From Schizochytrium sp. TIO01 (taxonomy: Eukaryota > Sar > Bigyra > Thraustochytrida > Thraustochytriidae), in contig SMSO01000004.1 in the NCBI GenBank assembly GCA_004764695.1, forward strand, positions 1,639,501-1,703,500: DNA of 64,000 nt. The letters run 5' to 3'. Made by a program: the position numbers and the translations under genes. The notes below the pieces were generated by a model, which searched no databases, was not told where the DNA came from, and saw only the letters and a list, made by a program, of their open reading frames with translations. Shown piece after piece: positions 22,017 through 31,746 of this stretch (positions are counted from its first letter, which is position 1; every line of letters begins with the position of its first letter).

Positions 22017-22844
22017 CTACTCCTCAGTAAGCTTAAGCTGAGGGCTCATTTTACAGTCCTGCCAGAACTCGCCGCTCTTGCCCTCGAGGTCCTTGGAAAC
22101 AACATGTTCAATAACCTCTGCACCAACTTCAGGAGAACGGGGAGCTTCCTCTCCACCCATGCTTGTGCTGCACCAACCAGGGCAGCAAGTAGCTACCAAA
22201 AGCTTAGGGTGCTCTTTCGCAAATGCGTCGAAGTATTGACGAATGCAAAGCTTGCTCATTTGGTAACCAGAAACAATGTCCGGGAACTTCTTCTCCTCTA
22301 GCTTGCCCTCGCGGGCAGCTTCAAGGTATTCATTAGCAATTGTCAATGCATCGTTGGGCTTGAATTCCGGGGACAAAAACCGCTGCTTGAGCTCTTCGTC
22401 GCAGCCATTGAACAGCGCAGTTGCGAGTCCAGAGCTAAGGGTGACGACGCGAGCACCTTCAGTCTTTTCCAAGATAGGGGTCATACGCTCAGTGAGCTTA
22501 ACAGTCTGAAAGACGTTGGTCTTGAAGGTGATCTCAGTTTTGGGGAGGTCACCATCCAAAACACCGTACCCGGCGTTGTTGACAAGACAGAACAGCTCCG
22601 GGTGCTTCTCAGTCAAAGCAGCAACAAAGGCTTCCTGAGATGCGTCGTTATCAAGGTCAAGAACCATAAGTTCAAGGCTAGCTGAAGGAGTCTCTTCACG
22701 AATCTTATCGATCGCGGCCTGACCGCGTTCCTCATTGCGGGAGGTGATAATCACATGGAATTCGCCATTGCGAGCGAGCTTACGAGCAGCCTCAAAGCCA
22801 ATGCCTTGGTTTGCTCCAGTAATCACAACAACCTTAGTAGCCAT
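22017..22844 (-). CDS. SDR 5: carbonyl reductase-type short-chain dehydrogenase/reductase
   Basis: The first gene of the array in transcription order; 275 residues. TGANQGIG at 9-16, TSRNEERG after beta-2, NNAG at 89-92, Ser138 (LSSGL), YQMSK with Tyr194 and Lys198, and CCPGWCSTSMGG. The start is the ATG at 22844 (GCAAGATGG); the frame stays open upstream for 49 codons but contains no earlier ATG, so that stretch is leader. The active site is intact and the C-terminus KSGEFWQDCKMSPQL is like the paralogues. It is closest to SDR 4 by eye. It probably reduces carbonyl compounds with NADPH in the cytosol; the real substrate and any division of labour among the five are unknown. Confidence 0.94.
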   Translation of the reverse strand: MATKVVVITGANQGIGFEAARKLARNGEFHVIITSRNEERGQAAIDKIREETPSASLELMVLDLDNDASQEAFVAALTEKHPELFCLVNNAGYGVLDGDLPKTEITFKTNVFQTVKLTERMTPILEKTEGARVVTLSSGLATALFNGCDEELKQRFLSPEFKPNDALTIANEYLEAAREGKLEEKKFPDIVSGYQMSKLCIRQYFDAFAKEHPKLLVATCCPGWCSTSMGGEEAPRSPEVGAEVIEHVVSKDLEGKSGEFWQDCKMSPQLKLTEE

Positions 22845-22902
22845 CTTGCGCACAAGTGTTTCGTTCGCGAGCTTGTGTCTTTGTAATTTTTCCGTCGCGA
22901 GA

Positions 22903-22920
22903 GGTTTGGGGTTTGCTTGC
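22903..22920 (-). promoter_or_regulatory. SDR-array upstream box (SDR 5)
   Basis: Gene-sense GCAAGCAAACCCCAAACC, 59-76 bp before the ATG, matching the AGCAAACYCCAAA-like box of the other array members. Confidence 0.4.
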
Positions 22921-24430
22921 CAAGCCTTTCCATGACAAGGTTTACACGAACCGCTCTGCCCTATTCTTGCGCACCTCACTACCGCCTTCAATAATGCGCT
23001 ACTAAGTAGTATGTAGGTGATGCTCCTTTGCCTTCGTCTTCCAACCTCATTGCTCTAACATAGGAACTCATACTACAACTAGTCTCCGCTTTCTTCCAAG
23101 AACCACAAGCCAAGGTGTTTTCCGCAGCGACCCATGAGAACAATGGTCCCGAAGCACCTACGTGTCACTCACGCTCTGTCTCTTCTTCCCAAGCCTTCCT
23201 CTGCTCCTCCGAGCCCAAATCTTGCCACATCAGGTAAATACGATTCTCTAATCCCTTTCAAACAAATCTATATCGAGTTCTTCTACATAGACTTTGCAGT
23301 CCTAGTGATCAATCCTCAACTCTTATCTTAACCTGCCGCGAACACCAACACAATTTGACACCTGGGACAGATACTATCTGTCTCTTAGGTGTGAACATAA
23401 GGCAAGCAGCTATAGGAGTATAGGGGCACAACATCTTGGAAAAAGTGCAGCTTTTGCGAAGGTCATAAAGGTATACTGGGGTGGTGCAGCAAGTGGTATT
23501 ATAGAGGACTTTCGCGTTTAGGTATTATGCGGGACGCCTTAGTAGGTTGTGAGGCATGCGAACTTGGTGGAGTAGACGAAACTGCGAAGCTGAGATTTGT
23601 GGACATACAACAAATTGTCAGTCGCAGGGTAGCATAAAGAACTTTTGCGAATCGAAACTCTTGATGCCTTTATGAGAGAGGACTATTCCCAGACAACAGA
23701 TAGGAGAAACTATCATTTGGAGGCTCGCTAAAAAAGCTGTTAGAAGTAGACACAAAGCTGTGATGATCGAGCTAAGATTAGAAGAAAGTTTACTTTCCGG
23801 GGCGGCATCTAGAAGGAGGTAGGGAGCGCGGTGGTGCAGGGTCTTTATAAAAAAAGAGACAGTACAATACACAGCCAAATTTAGAAGTGGACTTTGAGTC
23901 AGGCAAGTGGAAAGAACAAAATCACAAAAATCAAAGCTGTTCTTGAGTATATTTATGTTGCCAGGTAACGAGGTAGAGTACCTGAATGTTGTATTGTGTT
24001 AGAAAGAGTAGTAGTACAGAGTACTAAAAACCACGACACTAAGATTTTGAGGAAGGACTACTGAGATGCTTCATCTAGAGCTAACGGAAGCTACTTTGAT
24101 TAATTTCATGGAAAGAGAGCAATGTTCACTGACCAGCGGGGAATAAATTTAGGCATCTTCAGGGTCCTCAAGTACTAACGAAGTTATGTGTTGTTTGTTC
24201 ATGAACATCTCGATCTTGAATACCTATTCAGTCATTTGAGGTGGAGTAAATCAGAATCACCCATAATCGTATGAAATTCTGGGCTGTGCATTGTCAAGAT
24301 CATGTGGGCTCACAAAGAAAGAGAAGTTGCTGAAGAGCAGATGTGTCGCAAGTTGATGAATGATGCTGCATCAGGTGGACAAAGATATAGGTGTATTAGA
24401 GAGAAATGAAAATACTGAAGAACCTATGAT
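22921..24430. other. Spacer, no gene seen
   Basis: About 1.5 kb between the SDR 5 upstream region and the 3' end of the lysine-rich gene. Short frames (for example 23134-23331 and 23618-23878) lack motifs and coding-like composition. It should hold the SDR 5 promoter and the terminator of the lysine-rich gene. Confidence 0.55.
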
Positions 24431-25285
24431 CTAATCCTTAGACTTCTTCTTCTTCTTCTTCTTCTCCTTCTTATCGTCGCTAGTCTCCGTGGCGGCAGCC
24501 GTCTCGTCCTCCTGTTTGGATTTCTTACTCTTCTTCTTTTTATCCTTCTTCTCTGAGGATTCATCCTTCTCCTCAGCAGAGCGTTTGCGTTTCTTGTCCT
24601 TGGTGGTCTTTTCCTCCTCCTCGTCGCTGCTGCCAGCATCCTTCTTTTTCTTGGATTTCTTCTCCTTCTTGTCCTTCTTGTCCTTCTTAGACTTTGTCTT
24701 CTCCTCGCTGTCGTTGTTTGTTTCAGTTTCTGCGGCCTTCTCCTCAGCCTTCTTGGATTTCTTCTCCTTTTTGGATTTCTTCTCCTTCTTGCTCACGGCC
24801 TCGTCGTCCTTATCCTCCTTGTCCTTCTTGTCCTTCTTGGACTTCTTGGACTTCTTGTTAGCATCAGAGTCATCGCTTTCAGATGTCTTCTTTGATTTTG
24901 AATCCTTCTTCTTCTTGCTTTTGGCCGGAGCAGGAGCAGCAACTTCCCCTTCATCGTCGGAGTCCTCTTCGTCGCTGTCGGCGAATTTCATAAGGTTCTT
25001 GTTCACCTCAGGTTTAGGGGGCTTGTAGCCTGCAGGCACGAACTTAATCAGCGGCATATGGCCAGGTCGAGGCCCAGTGATGGTGGATACATCTTCTTCA
25101 GGTTCTTCGTCTTCCTTTTTCAATTCGTTGCCGTATTTATCCATTCCATGCTGCTTGAGGATGGACTTGGCAAGGTCGAAGCCTCCAGAGGCCTGGAACC
25201 CAGTTCCAAGACCTCCACGACCACCGCGAGAACTCGCCTTGGTCTTAAACTCATCGTGCAGAGCCGCAAGCTTGTCGTCCTCCAT
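24431..25285 (-). CDS. Lysine-rich, probably nucleolar protein with a degenerate G-patch-like N-terminus
   Basis: 284 residues from the ATG at 25285 (MEDDKLAALHDEF); a TTG three codons upstream is not used. The N-terminal 40 residues include a Gly/Arg stretch and FDLAKSILKQHGM, which resembles the first helix of a G-patch domain, but the glycine core (GxGLGK) is missing, so this is only suggestive. Residues 70-105 contain a proline-rich PGHMPLIKFVPAGYKPPKP. From about residue 105 the chain is acidic clusters alternating with KKxK/KKEKK blocks to the end, typical of nucleolar and ribosome-biogenesis proteins. The tail would be disordered with many nuclear localisation signals. The TTC/TTG-rich DNA here is coding for Lys-rich protein rather than a plain microsatellite, because acidic and Ser residues interrupt it regularly. 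Confidence 0.8.
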   Translation of the reverse strand: MEDDKLAALHDEFKTKASSRGGRGGLGTGFQASGGFDLAKSILKQHGMDKYGNELKKEDEEPEEDVSTITGPRPGHMPLIKFVPAGYKPPKPEVNKNLMKFADSDEEDSDDEGEVAAPAPAKSKKKKDSKSKKTSESDDSDANKKSKKSKKDKKDKEDKDDEAVSKKEKKSKKEKKSKKAEEKAAETETNNDSEEKTKSKKDKKDKKEKKSKKKKDAGSSDEEEEKTTKDKKRKRSAEEKDESSEKKDKKKKSKKSKQEDETAAATETSDDKKEKKKKKKKSKD

Positions 25286-26856
25286 CGTACACAATCAGCG
25301 AAATTTTCTCCGCAAACACCGACTGCCCAAGCCCAAGCCGAAGCCCAAGCGTCTTTAGTCACGTATGATGGATGCCGCGAGCTCCAGCACCACCTTGACG
25401 AGTAAATTACTCGACCACCAATCGCTCGCTGCCCAGCCGTCCTCGCTTAGGTCGTGCACACAGGGTACTCAACTTGAGTACCCCACTCCTTTTCAAAGGT
25501 GTGTGCCTGTAGGGAGACCGCGTGGCTCTGTCCTCAGAGTCCGTGCCCACGAATGATGCGATTTGGATTAGACCTAGGAAACAGCTGTTCTGTAGGGCAC
25601 GAAGCATTAGAGGCTAAGTAAATGTATCGTTGGCGAGAGAAACCGTTGTCAAGACACGCTGACATTTATCTCGGAAAAAATAATACAATCGATGATTAAT
25701 AATGAAACAATGCTATAGCTGATCACCAGTAATGAAAAAGGTGTAGAAATCAATTCCCGACTATTAGTGAATGCTTTATTACTCGCTTCTCGCATCGCGT
25801 ACCCTTCGTCTGGTTGATGATATAGGTATTGCGAAAGCATTACTTCTCAAAGCAAGCAAAATGTTGATGCCTAGTCCAACAGAATAAGAGTAAAAAGTCC
25901 GTAGAAGGGTACCTTTGGTAGTTTTTTACCAACTGATAACAAAAGATTTTGTCTTTCTTCCATGCTGTCCCTTTTCCCCATATGTTAGAAGGGAAGCGAG
26001 GAAGCTGCCTTTTAACAGAGTGCGCAGATTTTCCGGCATGCAAGTCCCTCCCACCTACATTTCTCTAAACTTGTCAACTGTTTAATGCCACCACTGATTA
26101 GCTGATCTAGACCAGTAAGTCAAGCCCTTACTATCTATTGGCTTTCCACGGACCCTTCTTGTTTTAAAACACTTCTCTAAAGCTTGACAAGCCCATATCT
26201 TAAGTAAATACCTACCAGAATATTACTGCAAGTAGCCTTGAAATTGATCTCATCTCGTCAAAAACACACACAACTTTCATATAAAATAGGCCTACATCTA
26301 CTCCTTCTGCATTCCATTCCAACTTCAACAATTTCTCCAACCCGAGGCACCTTCACTTTTGATGAGCCATCACACATGGATGCATCATTTCCTACTCCTT
26401 CACTTCTTTTTTGTTTCAGGACCTCGACCTGTAGGGGGACAGCTCACCATCTTCCCGTTCCTTTTCTCTCTCCATGTTCTCTCTAGCCTTTCCTTTCATG
26501 AGAACATGACTCTTCTTCACAGGGTTAGGTAAGTATTTTTACGGCGCATAGCAGCGCCGTATTTTTGATTGGCTCGCTCCCTGTCTTTCTGGAGGGCACA
26601 TCTTCGCGCGGTGTGTCCCCTCCTGCTTTCCATGTCTAGTTAAGGGGTATAGTGTAAGTCCATGTCTGTGGCGGAGATCACTCTCGGGTCGCGGCCTAAA
26701 AAGAGGTCTAATGGTGTTAGAAGTCGGATATGGGTCGTTAGGAGTTGGTCTGGGTGGAGGAAAGCAAGGTAAAGAGCAGAGCGACGGAGGTGCAGCAGAA
26801 TACTGTCAAGCATCTGTCGATTGTTGTAGGTTGCGGTCCTCAGTAGCGACGGCAGG
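25286..26856. other. Divergent promoter region between the lysine-rich gene and eL37
   Basis: Both flanking genes point away from this 1.57-kb interval. It contains a perfect hairpin at 26540-26561, a strong GGTAAGTA splice-donor-like site at about 26528-26536 and an ATTGG (inverted CCAAT) about 290 bp before the eL37 ATG. A 5'-UTR intron for eL37 is conceivable. No coding gene is seen. Confidence 0.5.
26540..26561. promoter_or_regulatory. Perfect 8-bp inverted repeat (hairpin) upstream of eL37
   Basis: TACGGCGC and GCGCCGTA flank the loop ATAGCA, with T-runs on each outer side. It lies about 300 bp upstream of the eL37 start, next to the donor-like GGTAAGT. Its role is unknown. Confidence 0.6.
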
Positions 26857-27123
26857 ATGACGAAGGGTACTCAGGCGTTTGGTAAGAAGCACAACAAGTC
26901 GCACGTGCTGTGCCGGCGGTGCGGCAAGTCGTCTTACCACGTGCAGAAGGGCCAATGCGCCTCTTGCGGCTACCCTGCTGCTAAGATGCGCCGGTTCCAG
27001 TGGGGCAAGAAGGCCCTCCGCCGCCGCACAGAGGGCACCGGCCGCATGCGCTACATGAAGACCATCCCCCGCCGCGCCAAGAACGGATTCCGCGAGGGCA
27101 CCGTCGCCAAGGCCTCCAAGTAA
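26857..27123 (+). CDS. RPL37: 60S ribosomal protein eL37
   Basis: An 88-residue zinc-binding protein of the large cytosolic subunit, the same length as the yeast protein. It opens [14 protein letters not shown] as the family does. Zinc ligands Cys19, Cys22, Cys34 and Cys37 form the CxxC...CxxC finger ([12 protein letters not shown] then CASCGYP). Further family signatures are [19 protein letters not shown] at about 56-74 and GFREGT at about 78-83. The start is the first ATG, and no intron interrupts the coding region, unlike eL18 here. A 5'-UTR intron cannot be excluded. Third positions are strongly C-ending, consistent with high expression. Confidence 0.97.
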   Translation: MTKGTQAFGKKHNKSHVLCRRCGKSSYHVQKGQCASCGYPAAKMRRFQWGKKALRRRTEGTGRMRYMKTIPRRAKNGFREGTVAKASK

Positions 27124-28845
27124 GCTCGCTTGCTTGCTTCGTCTATTTGAATGAACGAGCGACCGATTTCGCCTCGTTTGCTTAGTCAGCCAACCATTCT
27201 CTCCTTTCGTATTTCGCCAGTGCCGATTTGCTTACATACGCTCTCTCGATCTCCGTGGACTTCTTCACAAATAGTCGCGTCCTCTCGCCCTTTGCTCGCT
27301 AGTCACGAGGTGGTTTCTTAAATTTGAACGAATTTGGACGAACTCGTGTTTTAAGGATCTCGTTCAATACTCCTATCTCGACTCTTGCGACCTTGAAGGA
27401 TTCTCAAGTGGATGTTGCCTTTGTGAGGTGGAATGACTTGCGGAGACCTGGAAGGCGTTGTGTGGCTCTACTGTGCTCTGGCTTGAGGTGCGCTGGTTAG
27501 GACCGGCGAGGTGAACTTGATCGATCAACGTGGTAAATGTGACGTTTCAACAACTACTCTTTCGACTTCTTATACTTCTGAGGTAGCAGCTGTTTACGAC
27601 GCGCTCTGGCCGTTGTCTGATACAGGATGAATGCAAGAATCAACTCGTGAACAACTTTATTCTCTTTTACCTTTTTTTGCTTTTGGTGTCTCCTTTTCTT
27701 TTTCTCTATATATGCATTGATGATATTCCGTTACGATGTAATGGAAGCCCAGTTGCGGATTTTCTTGGGGTAGAAAGGCAACTTTTTCTTGTGATCTCAG
27801 CGATGTGGGTGGACGCGATTGTTTGAACTCGAAACCTACTGCATCACTGGTTTTGAGATGACGTGGAGATTAGTGACTCTCCCGAAGGTGTCTCTTTCAT
27901 GCACCGTGGGTTACTATCTTCGCTTCCATGAATCGCACGTTTACCCATTTCGAGCAGATGTCCTGAGAATTCCTAACTTTTGCAAAGGTGGCTGAAGTTC
28001 GTCCTTAATCCTATTCTTGCTTGGGGGTTGTTTCGTACTGATGATTCATTTCGTCTTCATGGTGATGGAAATGCACCAAATCTTTACCACCTGTACACTT
28101 GAATGGCATGTCCCAGAAATTGTCTTGCGCCGAGTCCCAAATATCATTAATGCGGTTACTCCTGCCTCTTGGAGGTATCTGAGCCATTTTCTTACTTGCC
28201 GGCCCCAGTTGTTTTGAGGTCTTAATCTTGTTCATTTTCTGAAGAATGATTTCCCTGGTGTCTCTTTTTGCTCCGAGAGAGTATGTTTACTAGCATTCGC
28301 AGATCTTAATCACGCTGCCTCTCTCCTACTGTATCTTGAAAACACATTCTTCTTCGCAGAAAGATATTTATGCAATGTAGCATCTCTAATCATTCTGAAC
28401 ATGTGTTTAATGTACCTTGAGATTTTAGAGTGCCAAGACTCGTTGTGCTTTAGCGACTAGTTTAAGACTAGTTTCTTATGGATACCTGAACAATCTGTTC
28501 CCACGTATGAACGATTAATGAAGCTTAAATAAAGATATATATCATCCTATTTGTAATTAGGCCTGGCCAAAAACTTCCCTCAAGAACATCCGGGAACGTT
28601 GCATTTGTTTGACCATCTCCGTATTTATTACTTCTATTAAGTAGAATCTCACCTCACCGAGAATTTCTTCCTCTTATAACGAAAAATCACACGGTGAATC
28701 AATACTGAGACCTTCTGAACGAATGCCGAAAGGAAAGTTGGATAAGGAGGAATGTTGAACGAAGAAAAAAATATACGCAAAATGAACGGCTGTTACATGA
28801 GGTTATTTGTAATTTAGAGGTTCGATAGGCTGACAATATTGTGTA
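27124..28845. other. Convergent spacer between eL37 and the PUF-like gene
   Basis: Contains the 3' ends of both genes. There is a T-rich run near 27660-27710. No open frame here has a recognisable domain. Confidence 0.55.
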
Positions 28846-31746
28846 TTACGGAGAAGGCGAAAATAATGCCAAGAGAGCTTGCTGCTGCTTTGACAATTTT
28901 CCTTTCTTCTCTAGAATATGCAATGCCTGCTCCGCCAGAGGAGCTGCTTCTTGGTCAAAGACTAGACTTGCAGCCTCGTCGGCAATGATTTTAGCAACAC
29001 GGAGGGCAGTAGAGCTTTCATCAAGGAGAGCTTGAACAACCTTAGATCCTGCTGGAGTGTGCTTTGAAAGTGACACAAGATCTAGCCGTTCAATACACGC
29101 CTCACGAAGCTCAGGGCTACGAGTGAGCACGACATGTCCCAAAACGTGGTGTGCAAGTAGATGTACATATGCCGGGTCCACAAACTTCGCATCCACCATC
29201 TTCCGAGAGGACTCAAAACGTGAAGTGGCGAGCTGGACAGGGTTTGCGGCAGCGCTCAGCGCCGCCCGAACACGCTCGTTGCCATCAGGACAGGTTGCCA
29301 TTGCAAGCATCAAGGCACGAGGATGAACCAAGAGTTCAGTGGCATCAACGTTGTCGAGAATTACATCGAGGAGCTTCTCACCAGTTTTATTATCGTGCAT
29401 ATCCTTGAGTGCCGCAAGCAGTACGTTACAGGCTACCGTACTTGACATGAGCACTGGTACAGAAAACTCCAAAAGGCCTACGAGGCGCTCACGGTCCTCC
29501 TGAGACCCACCACGGAGCATCTCAAGGACAATCTGCGATGCATAGCGATCTGTCAGCAAAACACCCACACAGGCACCCATGCGATCCATAATCTCGGAAG
29601 CAAGTTCCACGTCATCCCCGCGACGGAGCATATCCATAACCCGTGCACGACCCTCAGGTGTCATAAAGATATCCTGCAAGGGCATTTTAAACTGCGAAAT
29701 AAGCATTTCAAGAGTTGAGCTAGCAGATTCTGACGAGGCAGAGAACGATGACCCAGGCGGGGATGCCAGAGCACACTCAGGCATTTGCATCATAGCCATG
29801 TGCTGATGATGTTGCTGCATATGATGTGCCTGGGCCTGGGCCTGAGCCTGAGCATGTGCAAGATCCGGGCCGGTTGCATACATGGGGGGGAGCTGCGCGT
29901 AGGCATCACCAGAAGGCATGTACATGAAAAATGGTGCTCCTCCCGGGTTCGTGCCAGGCATACCCCCTGGCGGCGGGTACGGGTACCACATCATAGCATG
30001 CTGATGTGCCGCAGCTGCTGCAGCAGCCGCTGCTGCATTCGCTGGGTTTACAGGTCCGGGTTGGGGCTGTGGTGCTTGTGGGTGCTGCTGCATCATTGCT
30101 GGCATTGGGTACATGGGTGCAACACCAGCCTCACCGGCTTGCACGGGAGAGATCATTGGTGGGAGGGGTGGTGATTGCATACCAGGCGGCATAGGCGGTT
30201 GCTGCATGGGGATGAAGCCAGGTGGGCCACGCATACCTCCCTGGTGTATAGAAGGTAAAACTGCAGGGTTCGATTCCATGGATGCTACTGAGTCTAGCCC
30301 CGGCGTATTGCAGACCACAGTAGGCGGCTGCTGCGATACAGGTTGTGTTGCTACTGGCATGCCCATCGGCGGCATTGCCGGTGGTTGTGTTTGTGCGGTG
30401 TTGAACGTTTGTGCTGGCACTGGCACTGGCACTGGCACTGGCGCTGGCATTGGCACTGGTGCTTGCGTTTGTTGTACTTGGAGCTGTGCTTGTGCTTGTG
30501 CTTGAGGTTCAGGTTGTGTTTGTGCGGGAAGACTTGCGTGGTCAGGCACTCGGATTGTGAAGCCTGTGAATTGCCAGCGCTGTTCGTCATCTGCGGCGTG
30601 GACAAAGTTCAGCTCTGTCCATGCGTCGAGATTGACGGTTTCCCTGAGTGTGAATGCGCCCTCCACTTCGTGACGAAGCCCCTTTGCGGAAGAGTCCACT
30701 GTTACGCGGAGAACTCCAGATGCGCAAATGGCCTGAAGGTTGCCGTCACAGCGGTACTCGAGAAGACCCTGACTTGAGACAGGAACAAAAACTTCAAGTG
30801 GAGGGCCACGGTCTAGGGCAACACTGACTTTGACTTTGTCGTCGCTGGTCTGCTCAAACCTCCTCTGTTCCGCGAATAACATTGCAACGTCGAGTTTGCG
30901 ACGAGTCTCGCCCTGCAAGGCTCCACTAGTTACACTGCTTGCAGTGGCCACTGTGGCTGGATTCTCGGATGATGCGAACGAAACGAGATCGTCCGAGACC
31001 ACTGATGAGCCCTCCTCGTCGTCCAGCTCCTCGACCTCGTCTTCCTCCTCAGAATCGTCTTCCTCTTCGTCCAGGTCGTCCTCCTCTTCCTCGAGACCGG
31101 GGTTGGTATCTTCCTCGTCGTCCCTGCGAAGCCCTGCAAGTCGATCTTCATCCACATCCTCCAGTCCTTCATCATGAGCAGGGTCTAGGGCCCCAGCCGT
31201 TGGCATAGTAGAGATTGACGCTGTAGAGATCGAAGTTGTCGATGCCGTTGAGGATGATGTTACCTTCTTGGCTCTTGATCTTCTCGACCCAGACCTCACT
31301 GAGCCTGGTCTCGAAGTAATCGAGATGCTCGAATTCATGCTGACATTTCCAGTAACATTCTGAGTGCCGGTGACTTCCGAATCTGGTGTTGGGAGTGTTT
31401 TCGTTGTTGGTGGTGTCGGGGTTGCATTCACGCTCGGGGGTGCCGGTTGCCGGCTTCGGTTTCGACGTCTCGAGGTTCTCGATTTGCCGTTTTTCCCAAC
31501 GTTATTATGCGAGGGTATTTTGTGGTGCACAGGTTGTGTTGTCTTCGTAAATGATTCCGATGATGGCGGCGCTGAGGTTGGGTTCGTAGACGAAGACGAG
31601 CTCGTAGACGACGACGGTGATGCCGGCATTGACGAGGAAGCAGACGCAGGCATCGCTTGCGTTGACCGGTTTGCAGCGCCGCGAGGGGCGCCGGATGCCT
31701 CTGCGGGACCGCGGCGGCGGCGGCGCAGGTTCGTACTGACGGCCAT
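28846..31746 (-). CDS. Large low-complexity protein with C-terminal PUF/Pumilio-like helical repeats
   Basis: 966 residues in one exon, from the ATG at 31746 in an ACCATGG context; a TTG 14 codons upstream is rejected. Order along the chain: a Ser/Thr/Pro- and Arg-rich disordered N-terminus; a long Glu/Asp block (DNA 31010-31150); a beta-rich segment (about 30520-30900); a Pro/Met/Gln/His-rich region with AQAQ runs and a ten-residue Ala tract (about 29740-30520); and a helical C-terminus (about 28860-29720). Segments such as ASEIMDRMGACVGVLLTDRY followed by ASQIVLEML, and HVLGHVVL followed by LREACIERL and GSKVVQALLDE, resemble the paired helices of PUF repeats, which bind 3'-UTR sequences. 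The RNA-reading residues are not clearly canonical, so a degenerate or atypical PUF protein is the best call. A generic ARM/HEAT-like repeat is the alternative. Confidence 0.75.
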   Translation of the reverse strand: MAVSTNLRRRRRGPAEASGAPRGAANRSTQAMPASASSSMPASPSSSTSSSSSTNPTSAPPSSESFTKTTQPVHHKIPSHNNVGKNGKSRTSRRRNRSRQPAPPSVNATPTPPTTKTLPTPDSEVTGTQNVTGNVSMNSSISITSRPGSVRSGSRRSRAKKVTSSSTASTTSISTASISTMPTAGALDPAHDEGLEDVDEDRLAGLRRDDEEDTNPGLEEEEDDLDEEEDDSEEEDEVEELDDEEGSSVVSDDLVSFASSENPATVATASSVTSGALQGETRRKLDVAMLFAEQRRFEQTSDDKVKVSVALDRGPPLEVFVPVSSQGLLEYRCDGNLQAICASGVLRVTVDSSAKGLRHEVEGAFTLRETVNLDAWTELNFVHAADDEQRWQFTGFTIRVPDHASLPAQTQPEPQAQAQAQLQVQQTQAPVPMPAPVPVPVPVPAQTFNTAQTQPPAMPPMGMPVATQPVSQQPPTVVCNTPGLDSVASMESNPAVLPSIHQGGMRGPPGFIPMQQPPMPPGMQSPPLPPMISPVQAGEAGVAPMYPMPAMMQQHPQAPQPQPGPVNPANAAAAAAAAAAHQHAMMWYPYPPPGGMPGTNPGGAPFFMYMPSGDAYAQLPPMYATGPDLAHAQAQAQAQAHHMQQHHQHMAMMQMPECALASPPGSSFSASSESASSTLEMLISQFKMPLQDIFMTPEGRARVMDMLRRGDDVELASEIMDRMGACVGVLLTDRYASQIVLEMLRGGSQEDRERLVGLLEFSVPVLMSSTVACNVLLAALKDMHDNKTGEKLLDVILDNVDATELLVHPRALMLAMATCPDGNERVRAALSAAANPVQLATSRFESSRKMVDAKFVDPAYVHLLAHHVLGHVVLTRSPELREACIERLDLVSLSKHTPAGSKVVQALLDESSTALRVAKIIADEAASLVFDQEAAPLAEQALHILEKKGKLSKQQQALLALFSPSP

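Noticed and set aside
24440-24930. TTC/CTT-rich stretch as a plain microsatellite
   Set aside because: It encodes alternating Lys and acidic/Ser blocks in one long frame with an ATG start, so it is the tail of the lysine-rich gene.
30413-30510. GTGCTGGCACTGGCACTGG-type repeat as a possible minisatellite
   Set aside because: It lies inside the PUF-like coding sequence and encodes a Pro-Val/Ala-Gln low-complexity run in frame, so it is explained as coding.
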